DNA of 64,000 nucleotides from Pseudomonas chlororaphis (GCF_000783395.1 NZ_JSFK01000023.1:175423-239422), one strand, 5' to 3'; counted from the stretch's first letter, positions 50,451 through 59,667 are shown. The notes: generated by a model not told the origin, from the letters alone. Program-made: numbers and translations.

Positions 50451-51548
50451 TCACAGCCCGGACTTCAACCGACTGAACGCCCGGATCAAAGCCCGATTGA
50501 ACGCCTTGCCATTGTCATTCTTGCTGTACAGCGAAGCCCTGACCTGCGCGGACGGATACGTCCCCGGATCATTACGAATCGACGCGTCCACCAAACCATC
50601 CGCCGCCGTGATCGCATTGGCGTAGTGAATGGTGTCAGTAATTGGCGCAATCACCTCCGGCGTCATCAAATAATCCATCAACGCCAACCCCGCCTGGGGA
50701 TGTGGCGCGTCCTTGGGCACGACCATGGCATCGAACCAGATCAACGTGCCCTCTTTCGGAATCCGGTAACTCAACTTGAACGGCTTCTGCGCCGCTTCCG
50801 CCTGCCCCGCCGCGATGGCGACGTTGCCGTTCCACGACATCGCCACGCAAGTATTGCCGTTGGCCAGATCGCTGATGTTCAGGTCATTGTCGAAATAGCG
50901 GATATACGGCCGGATCTTCGCCAGTTGCTGCTCGGCGAGTTTCAAGTCATCGAGGCTCTGTCGGTTGATGTCCAGCCCCATGTACTTCATGACAGCGGCG
51001 AACACTTCGTTGGGATCGTTGAGCAGACTCACCCCGCAATCGGCGAATTTCGAAACCACCGCCGGATCGAACAACATCGCCCAACTGTCCGTCGGCGCAT
51101 CCGGCAAACGCTGCTTGATCGCCTGTTCCTGATAGCCGACGCCGGTGGTGCCCCAGGCGTAAATCCCCGCGTAACGATTGCCCGGATCGAACACCGCCAT
51201 GTGCTGGCGAAACTCCTCGCCAACACCGGCAAAGTGCGGGACTCGAGCCTTGTCCAGCGGCTGGATCGCACCGCTTTCGATGGCCCGCGACAGATGCTGC
51301 CCGGCGGTCAACACGAGGTCGTATCCGCTGCGTCCGGTGAGCAATTTGGTCTCGACGGTTTCCAGCGAATCGAAGTGGTCGGCGACCACATGAATACCGG
51401 TCATCGCCTCAAAATTCTTCAGCGTATCCGGCGCCAGATACTCGCCCCAGATGTACAGATTAACCACCGGTTTGGCGGAGTCAGCGGCCTGCACACATAG
51501 GGGTGCAAGCACCAGCAATAACGCTTGAGTCAGTTTGTGCAGGCCCAT
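50451..51548 (-). CDS. Polyamine ABC transporter substrate-binding protein (PotF/SpuD-like)
   Basis: A 365-residue periplasmic binding protein. A signal peptide (GLHKLTQALLLVLAPLCVQA) is followed by VNLYIWGEYLAPDTLKNFEAMTGIHV, the standard PotF opening, and DLVLTAGQHLSRAIESGAIQPLDK. It should bind putrescine, spermidine or agmatine. No permease or ATPase gene is nearby. It begins 2 bp after the agmatine deiminase stop, so uptake or sensing is tied to agmatine use. The ATG at 51548 is preferred over an upstream in-frame start. Confidence 0.9.
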   Translation of the reverse strand: MGLHKLTQALLLVLAPLCVQAADSAKPVVNLYIWGEYLAPDTLKNFEAMTGIHVVADHFDSLETVETKLLTGRSGYDLVLTAGQHLSRAIESGAIQPLDKARVPHFAGVGEEFRQHMAVFDPGNRYAGIYAWGTTGVGYQEQAIKQRLPDAPTDSWAMLFDPAVVSKFADCGVSLLNDPNEVFAAVMKYMGLDINRQSLDDLKLAEQQLAKIRPYIRYFDNDLNISDLANGNTCVAMSWNGNVAIAAGQAEAAQKPFKLSYRIPKEGTLIWFDAMVVPKDAPHPQAGLALMDYLMTPEVIAPITDTIHYANAITAADGLVDASIRNDPGTYPSAQVRASLYSKNDNGKAFNRALIRAFSRLKSGL

Positions 51549-51550
51549 GA

Positions 51551-52660
51551 TTACACCCCTTTGCCGGCGTATTGCGGCATGGTGATGCACGCGACGTTGC
51601 CGCCGCCAAGGAGGATTTCCCGGGAGTTTTCGATGCCGACGATTTTGTGCTGCGGGAACAGCTCGGCCAGCGTCGCCATGGCAACCTTGTCGTTGCGATC
51701 ACCGAACAGCGGCACCACGATCGAGCTGTTGCCGGCGTAGTAGTTGATGTACGACGCGCAGATTTTCGTGCCGGCCTGACGGGTGTGAGTGCTGTCCTGC
51801 TGATCGAGGCCTTCGGCTTCTTCGGCGGTCCACTCGAGCACATCCGGTTGCGGCAATTTGTGCACGATCAGCTCACGACCACGGCTGTCGCGGGTGCTGC
51901 GCAGGATGTCGTAGGCCTCCTGGTAGATTTCCCATTGCGGATCGTCGCGGTTGTCGGTCCATTGCAGCACCACTTCGCCGGGACGCACGAAACAGGCGAG
52001 GTCATCGACATGGCCGTCGGTTTCGTCGAACTTGCAGCCGCGTGGCAGCCAGATCACTTGCTCGGCACCAAGGTAATCGGTCAGGCGTCGGGTGACTTCG
52101 TCCTTGCCCAGATGCTGGTTGCGATTGCGGTTGAGCAGACACTGTTCGGTGGTGAGGATGCTGCCCTGACCGTCACTCTGGATGCCGCCCAACTCGGCAA
52201 TCAGCGGCGCGCGGTAGCGGTCGAAGCGCTCGATTTCGAGGATCTTGCTGGCGATCTGGTCGTCCTTGTCCCACGGGTAATACAGGCCGCCGTCAAGACC
52301 GCCATAGGCGTTGAATTCGAAGTCGACGCCGCGCACTTCACCGCTCTGATCGTTGACCACAAAGCATGGGCCGCTGTCGCGAAACCAGGTGTCGTTGCAG
52401 GTCATCTCGACCACGCGCACTTGCGGCGGCAACTGCCGACGCGCCGTGGCGAACTGCGCGGCCGATGCGCACACGGTGACCGGTTCGCTGTGGGAAATGG
52501 CGGTAACGATCTGCACCCAGACTTTCTGCGCAGGCTTGGCGCCGTTGCGCCACACGTCGGTGCGCTCCGGCCAGCCGAGCCAGCAGCCGGACTTGGCTTC
52601 GAATTCGCCGGGCAGACGGAAGCCGTCGTGTTTGGGGGTGGAATCGAGCAAACGTGCCAT
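51551..52660 (-). CDS. aguA: Agmatine deiminase
   Basis: This enzyme converts agmatine to N-carbamoylputrescine in the arginine decarboxylase route to putrescine. The 369-residue length is typical. Substrate and catalytic regions include GCWLGWPERTDVWRNGAKPAQ near 22, CNDTWFRDSGPCF near 88, DETDGHVDDLACF near 212 and the catalytic cysteine in LGGGNVACITMPQ near the end. The next enzyme (AguB) is not in the window. It is followed directly by the binding-protein gene. The start MARLLDSTPKHDGF is the conserved one. Confidence 0.95.
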   Translation of the reverse strand: MARLLDSTPKHDGFRLPGEFEAKSGCWLGWPERTDVWRNGAKPAQKVWVQIVTAISHSEPVTVCASAAQFATARRQLPPQVRVVEMTCNDTWFRDSGPCFVVNDQSGEVRGVDFEFNAYGGLDGGLYYPWDKDDQIASKILEIERFDRYRAPLIAELGGIQSDGQGSILTTEQCLLNRNRNQHLGKDEVTRRLTDYLGAEQVIWLPRGCKFDETDGHVDDLACFVRPGEVVLQWTDNRDDPQWEIYQEAYDILRSTRDSRGRELIVHKLPQPDVLEWTAEEAEGLDQQDSTHTRQAGTKICASYINYYAGNSSIVVPLFGDRNDKVAMATLAELFPQHKIVGIENSREILLGGGNVACITMPQYAGKGV

Positions 52661-52764
52661 GGTCAAACCTCGTCTTCGCGATGGGAATGGAATGACCACA
52701 GGCTAAGGGCGCACGCAGTACGCCCGCCAACGATGATTATTGCGGAACAGTTGAATTCAACTCA

Positions 52765-53649
52765 TCAATCGGCCAGTTGATCGTTGAACCATTCGAGCAT
52801 CTGCGCCACCGCCGGACGCTCCAGCCGTAGCCGTTCGCAGACCAGCGCGTATTGGCCGAGGGCGGTCATGCTGGAAACGAATGGGCGCACCAGCCGGCCA
52901 CTTTGCAGATCTTCCTGCGCGGTGAGGTTGTCGCCCATGGCCACGCCCTGCCCTTGTGCCGCGGCTTCCAGCGCCAGACCGGCGTGGGCGAAATACAACT
53001 GACGTTGCGGGCGCTGATCGCCGGCGTGGCTGGTCAGCCACGCGGTCCAGGTCTTGCCGTCCTGATCGTCGTGCAGCAGACAGTGACGGGCCAGATCCTT
53101 CGGCGTTTTCAAGGTGCCTTGGTTGAACAGGCCGGGGCTGCATACCGGAAAAAACTGCAGGGCTGGCAACGGGCGGACGAAGTAGGCGCTGCTGTCCACC
53201 GGGCCGGTGCCGTAGGTGATCGCCAGATCAATGTCTTCGCCGGGCGCCGTGGCGTCGATCGGTTGTTCGTAGAGGTGCAGGGTGATGTGCGGATAACGCG
53301 CGTAGAAATCGGTGAGGCGACTCATCAGCCACTTTTGCGCGAGTTCGGCGGTGACGGCCAGTCTGAGCACCGCCAGCGAGGATGGGTCGCGCAATTCATC
53401 ACAGGCATCGCCGATCAGTTCGAAGGCTTGTTGCAGGCTTTGCATCAGGCGTCCGGCGGCGATGGTCGGGCGGATTTGTCGGCCTTCGCGGATGAACAGT
53501 GAGACGCCGAGTTGTTCTTCGAGCTGGCGGATCTGATGGCTGACGGCGCTGTCGGTGACGCACAGTTCGGCGGCGGCCCGGCCGAAATGCGCGTGGCGGG
53601 CAGCGCATTCGAAGGTGCGCAGGGCGGCCAGTGAGGGAAGTCGTCGCAT
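52765..53649 (-). CDS. LysR family transcriptional regulator (GcvA-like)
   Basis: A 294-residue regulator. The N-terminal helix-turn-helix LAALRTFECAARHAHFGRAAAELCVTDSAVSHQIRQLEEQLGVSLF is typical of the GcvA subgroup, followed by the effector domain (LRLAVTAELAQKWLMSRLTDFYARYPHI). The frame extends upstream through a CCCTCTCCC-type repeat, which is not coding. It is transcribed in the same direction as aguA, 104 bp upstream of it, and probably controls it (inference from position). Confidence 0.9.
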   Translation of the reverse strand: MRRLPSLAALRTFECAARHAHFGRAAAELCVTDSAVSHQIRQLEEQLGVSLFIREGRQIRPTIAAGRLMQSLQQAFELIGDACDELRDPSSLAVLRLAVTAELAQKWLMSRLTDFYARYPHITLHLYEQPIDATAPGEDIDLAITYGTGPVDSSAYFVRPLPALQFFPVCSPGLFNQGTLKTPKDLARHCLLHDDQDGKTWTAWLTSHAGDQRPQRQLYFAHAGLALEAAAQGQGVAMGDNLTAQEDLQSGRLVRPFVSSMTALGQYALVCERLRLERPAVAQMLEWFNDQLAD

Positions 53650-53709
53650 AGGGGGTGGTCCGTTTTTTTGGTCATGCTGACTGGCTCGTCGATTTGAGTC
53701 CAGCCCGTT

Positions 53710-53799
53710 ACCCTCACCCCAGCCCTCTCCCGGAGGGAGAGGGAGCCGACCGAGGCGTCTTACGTCATCCATCGACCTGAAAAACCGAGTCGATTATGG
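53710..53799 (-). repeat. 90-bp repeat, copy B (inverted)
   Basis: This is the inverted partner of the copy at 50354-50443. Together they enclose the binding-protein, aguA and LysR genes. It starts 61 bp upstream of the LysR start. Confidence 0.87.
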
Positions 53800-53844
53800 A
53801 TTCAACGAGGGGCGCTCAGGTCAGCGTACCTCTTCAATATCCTC

Positions 53845-53886
53845 CGATCGGCTCCCTCTCCCTCCGGGAGAGGGCTGGGGTGAGGG
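53845..53886. repeat. CCCTCTCCC-type repeat
   Basis: cggctccctctccctccggg followed by agagggctggggtgaggg. It pairs with the hairpin part of copy B as an inverted pair. With it, the 381-bp gap between the LysR and DoxX genes is mostly repeat; the remaining 140 bp before DoxX show no clear element. Confidence 0.82.
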
Positions 53887-54030
53887 CAAGCTGTCTGTAT
53901 CCCACTGTATGTCCCCCCACCGCAGACACACCAAACGCACAATCCCCCACCCCGCCGACACATCCCCGATACACCCCGACGCTGAAATACCCCGGTCGAT
54001 TCAACTTGCCCAATCCACCGGAGAAGCATC

Positions 54031-54546
54031 ATGACCACCACCCTTTCAACCACCCTCAAACACCTGCACCTGAACCTCGACCGCGCCGGCACCTGGCTCG
54101 CCCCTCTGACCCTGCGCCTGTTCATCGCCTGGGAGTTCTTCGAATCCGGACTTGAGAAATTCAACGGGCAGAACTGGTTTAAAGACATCCAGGACAGATT
54201 TCCCTTCCCGTTCGATCACCTGCCGGCGACGCTGAACTGGGAACTGTCGATGTGGGCCGAGCTGATCTGCGCACTGGCGATTCTGGTGGGTTTCGGCACG
54301 CGCATCTCGGCGATCTCGCTGATCGTGGTCACCGTTGTTGCCACCGCCGCTGTGCACTGGCCGGCCGACTGGTCGACGCTGAGCGAACTGGCGCAGGGTT
54401 ATGCGATCACCAACAAAGGCTTCGGCAACTTCAAGCTGCCGGCGATTTACCTGGCCGCGCTGCTGCCGCTGGTGTTCGCCGGCGCTGGCAAATTGAGTGT
54501 CGATGCGTGGCTGGCGCGGGTGTTCTGGAACAGAAGTACCCGCTGA
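54031..54546 (+). CDS. DoxX family membrane protein
   Basis: A 171-residue inner-membrane protein with four hydrophobic segments. The DoxX pattern LTLRLFIAWEFFESGLEKF is at residues 26-44, followed by LSMWAELICALAILVGFGTRISAISLIVVTVVA. A long hydrophilic insertion (NGQNWFKDIQDRFPFPFDH) is typical of this branch. CGGAGAAG lies before the ATG. It ends 3 bp before the convergent transpeptidase gene. Roles proposed for relatives include redox stress; here it is unknown. Confidence 0.88.
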   Translation: MTTTLSTTLKHLHLNLDRAGTWLAPLTLRLFIAWEFFESGLEKFNGQNWFKDIQDRFPFPFDHLPATLNWELSMWAELICALAILVGFGTRISAISLIVVTVVATAAVHWPADWSTLSELAQGYAITNKGFGNFKLPAIYLAALLPLVFAGAGKLSVDAWLARVFWNRSTR

Positions 54547-54549
54547 GGC

Positions 54550-56166
54550 TCAATGCGCGCGATCAAGCCCGACGAGCAAGGCGCTGTCACGGCTGTAGAT
54601 GTCCGGTGAGTAACGCACGCGGCCACTGCTGTCGACCTGTGCCGTCCAGTAGGTCATCAGGATCGGCACCGGCGCCGACAAGCGAAATTCGTGGGTGGTG
54701 CCGGTGGCCAGCAGGGTTTCGGTGCGGGCCTTTTCCGCCGGGGTGAGCAGCAGATCGCGCAGTTGCATCGGGTGCTCGACGCGCACGCAACCGGAGCTGA
54801 AAGCGCGTGGGCCTTTTTCGAACAGCGCCTTGCTTGGCGTGTCGTGCAGGTACACCGAGAACGGGTTGGGGAAACGGATAACCATTTGCCCCAACGGATT
54901 ACGCGGCCCGGCGTCCTGACGCAGCATGATGTTGCCGGGGTTGTCCCAGTCGATATCCGCTGCCGCCAACGGTTGACCGTTGGCGTCGAGCACTTGCAGG
55001 TTCTGCCGGCTGAGGAAGGTCTGGTCCTTGCGGATTGCCGGCAGCTTGTCTTCCTTCCAGATGGTTGGCGGCACGGTCCAGGTCGGGTTCAGGGTCAGGC
55101 GCGTGACTCGCGATTTGAGCAGCGGTGTCTGCCGTTCGGCACGGCCCACCTGAGTGCGCGTTTGCCACACCGGAACACCGCCCTGATACAGCGTCAGCTC
55201 GGCAGCGGCGACGTTGACCAGCAGGCCATTGGGCTCCATGTCCTGGGCCATCCAGCGGAAACGTTCAAGGTTGACCCTCAGTTGTTCACGGCGGGTCAGC
55301 GGACTGATGTTGAGTTCGGCAATCGTCCCCGGCCCGACCACACCGTCGGCCTGCAAGGAATGATTGGCCTGAAAACTCTTCACCGCATCGACCAGCACGC
55401 CGTCATAAGCGTTGCCGGGCGTGCCAATGACGTGGGTCAGATAACCTTCGCTGTACAGCCGCTGAGCCAGTTCCGGCACGCGTTGGTCTTCCATGTCCGG
55501 GCGCAGCAGCGGCCCGCTGCCTACCGACTGCCATTGCGGCAAGGCTTTGAGTCGTTGCGCCGCGTAGAGCTGACGCAGATCCTGATATTGCGCCAGACGC
55601 GGCCGCGCCAAGTCGAACGCGGCGGGAATGTCATGCATGCCCGGTACGGCGATGGCCAATAATTCCGCCTGACGGTCGCGCGGGGTAGCGTCGGCATGCC
55701 ACAGCGGTTCGAAGTGCGATTGCAGCAGGCGACCGTAGTGCAAATCCTGCAGGGCCTGGAGATAGTTGCGACTGATGTCGATGTCGGCACATAACTCGCC
55801 ATCCTGCGGCGCCGTGGTCGCGATCGGATAGCGTTTCGGATTGAGGCCATCATCGGCCAACAGCTGCAATTGCGCCTGCAAAACCGGCAATCGCGCAGAC
55901 TCACTCGCCCACACCGGCATCCAGTCCTGCTGCTGGTAGAAGGCTTGCAATTGCGTCAGCGCCGGGCCGTTGAGCTGTGCGGCAATCGCCGGGCAAGACT
56001 GCGCCAGGCTGATCATTACGGCCTGCAACGGGCTTTGCGGCTCGACCGGCATTTCGGCCGGTGGCGTTGGCAGTGTCTCCAGCGGCGGCAACGGCTCATC
56101 GGCACAAGCGACAAACGGCGCAGCGAGCAAACAAATGCTCAAGTAGCATGCGTACTTTTTGAACAA
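54550..56166 (-). CDS. L,D-transpeptidase (YcbB/LdtD-like) with peptidoglycan-binding domain
   Basis: A 538-residue periplasmic enzyme. A signal peptide is followed by the scaffold region, a PG_binding_1 domain (YDGVLVDAVKSFQANHSLQADGVVGPGTIAELN, about residues 255-290) and a YkuD catalytic domain ending with HDTPSKALFEKGPRAFSSGCVRVEHP, in which the cysteine is the nucleophile. YcbB-type enzymes form 3-3 cross-links and can bypass beta-lactam-sensitive transpeptidation. All catalytic residues are present. It is divergent from the second transpeptidase gene. Confidence 0.93.
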   Translation of the reverse strand: MFKKYACYLSICLLAAPFVACADEPLPPLETLPTPPAEMPVEPQSPLQAVMISLAQSCPAIAAQLNGPALTQLQAFYQQQDWMPVWASESARLPVLQAQLQLLADDGLNPKRYPIATTAPQDGELCADIDISRNYLQALQDLHYGRLLQSHFEPLWHADATPRDRQAELLAIAVPGMHDIPAAFDLARPRLAQYQDLRQLYAAQRLKALPQWQSVGSGPLLRPDMEDQRVPELAQRLYSEGYLTHVIGTPGNAYDGVLVDAVKSFQANHSLQADGVVGPGTIAELNISPLTRREQLRVNLERFRWMAQDMEPNGLLVNVAAAELTLYQGGVPVWQTRTQVGRAERQTPLLKSRVTRLTLNPTWTVPPTIWKEDKLPAIRKDQTFLSRQNLQVLDANGQPLAAADIDWDNPGNIMLRQDAGPRNPLGQMVIRFPNPFSVYLHDTPSKALFEKGPRAFSSGCVRVEHPMQLRDLLLTPAEKARTETLLATGTTHEFRLSAPVPILMTYWTAQVDSSGRVRYSPDIYSRDSALLVGLDRAH

Positions 56167-56317
56167 CTGCTTTACTCCAATCCATGGCCGTCCAGATGAT
56201 GGCCAACCTTACATCAGGTGCGCTTGAGAGTCAGGCTCGATCGACGGGCTTGCGGGTATTGACTGGGAGTCAGGAGCCAAAGTGCCAAATAAGTAGCAAG
56301 TGAGGACACTTTATAAA

Positions 56318-57028
56318 ATGTTGACGTTTTTGCGCCGACTTCTGCTGACTGCCACCGCTATCGTCGTGACCAGTCCAGTTTTTGCCGCCGGCAAACCATC
56401 GCCGGTTCTTTACACCAGCCTCGCGCACGCCGCGCCAGAACTCAATCCCCAAGCGCTGAAAGGTGCTTTGAACGCCATGCAATGCGCGGTCAACAACGGT
56501 GCGAAGCCGTCCCGCCATCTGGCGATCATCGACTATTCGCAACCGTCCACCGAACGCCGACTGTGGATTTTCGACCTCAGTAAAAAGAGGTTGGTGCTGC
56601 GCGATCTGGTCGCCCACGGTTCCAATTCCGGGGAAAACTTCGCCACGCAGTTTTCCAATGTCGAAGGCAGTTACCAGTCCAGCCTGGGCCTGTTCCGCAC
56701 GCAAGAAAGCTACAGCGGCACCCACGGTTATTCGCTGCGCATGGACGGTCTGGAGCCGGGTTTCAATGACATGGCCCGCGATCGCGCCATCGTCATTCAC
56801 GCGGCCAGTTATGTGAATCCGCTGTGGAGCAAGAAACAGGGGCGCATCGGCCGCAGCCAGGGTTGCCCGGCGGTTCGACCACAGATTGCCAAGCAAGTGA
56901 TCGACCGGTTGAAGAACGGCCAGTTCATGTTTTCGTGGTATCCGGATCAGCGCTGGCTGAAGTCGTCGCCGTACCTGAACTGCCAGCCGCAGCAGGTGGC
57001 GAGCATCCTCAATACCCACGCCAGTTAA
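56318..57028 (+). CDS. Murein L,D-transpeptidase catalytic domain family protein
   Basis: A 236-residue periplasmic protein with signal peptide LTFLRRLLLTATAIVVTSPVFA. It belongs to the YkuD_2 type rather than the YcbB type: the stretch RDLVAHGSNSGENFATQFSN, then GTHGYSLRMDGLE, and the active-site segment GRIGRSQGCPAVRPQIA with the nucleophile cysteine and HAASYVN before it. A GTG six codons upstream is possible. It faces the unrelated L,D-transpeptidase gene across 151 bp. Confidence 0.87.
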   Translation: MLTFLRRLLLTATAIVVTSPVFAAGKPSPVLYTSLAHAAPELNPQALKGALNAMQCAVNNGAKPSRHLAIIDYSQPSTERRLWIFDLSKKRLVLRDLVAHGSNSGENFATQFSNVEGSYQSSLGLFRTQESYSGTHGYSLRMDGLEPGFNDMARDRAIVIHAASYVNPLWSKKQGRIGRSQGCPAVRPQIAKQVIDRLKNGQFMFSWYPDQRWLKSSPYLNCQPQQVASILNTHAS

Positions 57029-57044
57029 GGTCACACCCTATAAC

Positions 57045-57138
57045 CCTGTGGGAGCTGGCTTGCCAGCGATAGCGGTGGATCAGTCAATGAAAACCTTGAC
57101 TGTGCCGGCCTCATCGCTGGCAAGCCAGCTCCCACAGG
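57045..57138. repeat. REPIN (GCTGGCAAGCCAGC class)
   Basis: Inverted arms tgggagctggcttgccagcg and its complement surround about 50 bp. It follows the transpeptidase gene by 17 bp; the remaining 145 bp to the DUF2790 gene should contain that operon's promoter. Confidence 0.9.
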
Positions 57139-57283
57139 GATTTGAGTTGAGTCTGGAAAATCTTCGTACACCGTTTCATTACAACTTTGTCATTCAGCTG
57201 TCGGTTTGCCGTGCGGATCGCTCGGTAGCCTGAAGTTGTCCCGGCGCCAATGCCGATCAACTGTGACCACTGAGTGACTGACC

Positions 57284-57541
57284 ATGAAAAGCCTCCTGCT
57301 CGCCTTTACCGCCCTCCTCGCCACCGGCAGCGCGTTCGCCGCGAACATGCCCGACACCGCCGTGATTCATGACAAATCCGGCTTCTACGTCAATCTGGAC
57401 GTCGACAAAGTCTTGTCCAGCACCGATATTTCACAGGCGTGTGGCGTGGTCCCGGCGCAATTGAACTACCTCGACCATCAGGGCCGCGAACATGTGCTGG
57501 ACTATCAGGTACAAGGCAGCGGCTGCATCAATGACCATTGA
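57284..57541 (+). CDS. DUF2790 domain protein, exported
   Basis: An 85-residue periplasmic protein with signal peptide KSLLLAFTALLATGSAFA. The mature part shows the DUF2790 pattern (YVNLDVDKVLSSTDISQACGVVPAQLNYLDHQGREHVLDYQVQGSGC), with two cysteines likely to form a disulfide. It lies 9 bp before the response-regulator gene, so it belongs to this two-component operon and may be an accessory or a regulated output. Function is unknown. Confidence 0.85.
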   Translation: MKSLLLAFTALLATGSAFAANMPDTAVIHDKSGFYVNLDVDKVLSSTDISQACGVVPAQLNYLDHQGREHVLDYQVQGSGCINDH

Positions 57542-57550
57542 GACTGATCG

Positions 57551-58222
57551 ATGAATATTCTGGTTGTCGAAGACGAACCCAAGGCGGGCAACTATCTGCT
57601 CAACGGTTTGCAGGAACTGGGTTACAGCGTCAGTCTCGCCCGCGACGGTGCCGACGGTTTGCACCTGGCGCTGGAACACAGTTTCGATGTGATCGTGCTC
57701 GATGTGATGATGCCGAAAATGGATGGCTGGGAAGTCCTGCGCCGGTTGCGCAAGGAGGCCGACACGCCGGTGCTGTTCCTCACCGCCCGCGACGATATCG
57801 CTGACCGCGTCAAAGGCCTCGAACTGGGCGCCGACGATTACTTGATCAAGCCATTTTCCTTCGCCGAACTGGTGGCGCGCCTGCGCACCCTGACCCGGCG
57901 CGGGCCGATTCATGAAGACGAACAACTGCAAGTGGCAGACCTGCAGATCGACGTGCTCAAGCGCCGCGTGACGCGCGCCGGGGTGCGCATCACCCTGACC
58001 AACAAAGAGTTCGCGTTGCTGCAGTTGTTCGCCACGCATACCGGGCAGGTGTTGGCGCGTTCGCTGATCGCCTCACGGGTGTGGGACATGAATTTCGACA
58101 GCGACACCAACGTCGTCGATGTCGCCGTACGCCGCTTGCGGGCGAAGATCGATGACCCGTTCCAGCTCAAGCTGATCCACAGCGTGCGCGGCATCGGTTA
58201 TCGCTTCGATACGCAACCATGA
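57551..58222 (+). CDS. OmpR-type response regulator (heavy-metal type)
   Basis: A 223-residue regulator. The receiver domain has Asp8/Glu9, the phosphorylation site Asp51 in VIVLDVMMPKMDGW, and Lys101 in ADDYLIKPFSF. The winged-helix DNA-binding domain (TLTNKEFALLQLFATHTGQVLARSLIASRVWDMNFDSDTNVVDVAVRRLRAKID) matches the CopR/CzcR/IrlR branch. It overlaps the kinase gene by 4 bp. The actual metal or other stimulus is not shown. Confidence 0.92.
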   Translation: MNILVVEDEPKAGNYLLNGLQELGYSVSLARDGADGLHLALEHSFDVIVLDVMMPKMDGWEVLRRLRKEADTPVLFLTARDDIADRVKGLELGADDYLIKPFSFAELVARLRTLTRRGPIHEDEQLQVADLQIDVLKRRVTRAGVRITLTNKEFALLQLFATHTGQVLARSLIASRVWDMNFDSDTNVVDVAVRRLRAKIDDPFQLKLIHSVRGIGYRFDTQP

Positions 58223-59667
58223 GCAGCCGCCGTCCGTACTCGCTGACCCTGCGTCTGGCGCTGCTGTTCGCCCTGCTTGCGTTCGCTTCGCTGGCTGGCC
58301 TCGGTGCCGCGCTGTACAACGAACTGGAGCAACAGTTGATCCGCCGTGATGACACCGCGCTGGTCAGTCGCGTCGATCAGTTGCGCACCTTCCTTAATGA
58401 CAGCAACACCCTGGAGCTGATCAAGAACAAACCGGCGCTGTTCCAGAACATGCTCGGCAACCGCGAAGCACTGCTGACCATCGGCGCGCCGGGGCAACCG
58501 CCGCTGCTGGTGGTCAATCCGGGCAATCTGAGGCCGCCGACGCTGCCGGCGGTGCCCATCGACCAGGCGATGACGCTAAAGGACGTGCAGCATCTGCCAA
58601 GTGTCGACGGCGTACCGTTTTCGGCGGTGGCGGCGAGTATCGATTCCGGTGAGCTGGGCAGTTTGCAAGTCACCACCGGGCGCCTGATGAGCGAGCGCAC
58701 GGCGATGCTCGCCAATTACCGTTTGAGTGTTTATGGCCTGGCCTCGCTGGCGGCGCTGTTGCTGGCGGTGGTGGGCTGTTTGTTGGTGTATCGCGGGTTG
58801 TTGCCGTTGCGGCGACTGGCGAAGCACGCTCATGGCATTGGTGTCGGCAACCTTGGCGAACGCCTCGACAGCCACGGTGCGCCACGAGAATTGCAGCCGA
58901 TGATCGAAGCGTTCAATGCCATGCTCGACCGGCTCGCCAAGGGCTTTGCGCAGTTGAGTCAGGTGTCCACCGACATGGCCCATGAATTACGCACGCCGAT
59001 CAACAACCTGCTCGGCGAAACCCAGGTTGCGCTGCAGCAGAACCGCAGCATCGAGGCCTATCAGCAATTGCTCGCCTCCAACGTCGAAGAGCTGGAACGG
59101 CTGACGCGGATGCTCGACAACATGCTGTTTCTGGCGCGCACCGATCCGGCCAGTGCCTTGAGTCAGCGCCAGGAACTGGATGCGGCGGATGAGATGCAGC
59201 GCATTGCCGATTACTTTGAAGGATTGGCGGCTGATGTAGGGGTGAGTATCGAGGCCCGTGGCAGCGGTGTGATCTGGGCCGAGCCGATGCTATTAAGGCG
59301 CGCGCTAGCCAACCTGTGCGCGAATGCGATCAAGTACGGTGCGGCGAATTCGACGGTGCAGGTGGAAGCGATTGCCGAGGCGGATGGCAGCTATCTGCGG
59401 GTACGCAACCACGGCACAACCATTGCGCCGGAACATCTGGCACGACTGTTCGAACGTTTTTACCGCGTCGATCAGTCACGCGAGCGCTCGGCGCAATCCA
59501 ATGGCCTGGGCCTGTCGATTGTCGCGACCATCATGCAGTTGCATCAGGGCCGGTATAGCGTCAGCAGTGTCGATGGCATCACCTGCTTCGAATTGTTCTT
59601 CCCCGCCCGGCAATCACCTTCATCGACTTTTCCGCCGTCATCGCTGGCAAGCCAGCTCCCACAATGA
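58219..59667 (+). CDS. Heavy-metal-type sensor histidine kinase
   Basis: A 482-residue membrane kinase. Two spans (LRLALLFALLAFASLAGLGAAL and LSVYGLASLAALLLAVVGCLLVY) flank a periplasmic sensor of about 140 residues, followed by a HAMP domain, the phosphoacceptor His255 in MAHELRTPINNLLGE and an ATPase domain (NLCANAIKYG, LFERFYRVDQSRERS, GLGLSIVATI). The last residues, SSLASQLPQ, and the stop lie within an adjacent REP unit, so the natural C-terminus appears to have been extended or replaced by about seventeen residues. Confidence 0.92.
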   Translation: MSSRRPYSLTLRLALLFALLAFASLAGLGAALYNELEQQLIRRDDTALVSRVDQLRTFLNDSNTLELIKNKPALFQNMLGNREALLTIGAPGQPPLLVVNPGNLRPPTLPAVPIDQAMTLKDVQHLPSVDGVPFSAVAASIDSGELGSLQVTTGRLMSERTAMLANYRLSVYGLASLAALLLAVVGCLLVYRGLLPLRRLAKHAHGIGVGNLGERLDSHGAPRELQPMIEAFNAMLDRLAKGFAQLSQVSTDMAHELRTPINNLLGETQVALQQNRSIEAYQQLLASNVEELERLTRMLDNMLFLARTDPASALSQRQELDAADEMQRIADYFEGLAADVGVSIEARGSGVIWAEPMLLRRALANLCANAIKYGAANSTVQVEAIAEADGSYLRVRNHGTTIAPEHLARLFERFYRVDQSRERSAQSNGLGLSIVATIMQLHQGRYSVSSVDGITCFELFFPARQSPSSTFPPSSLASQLPQ

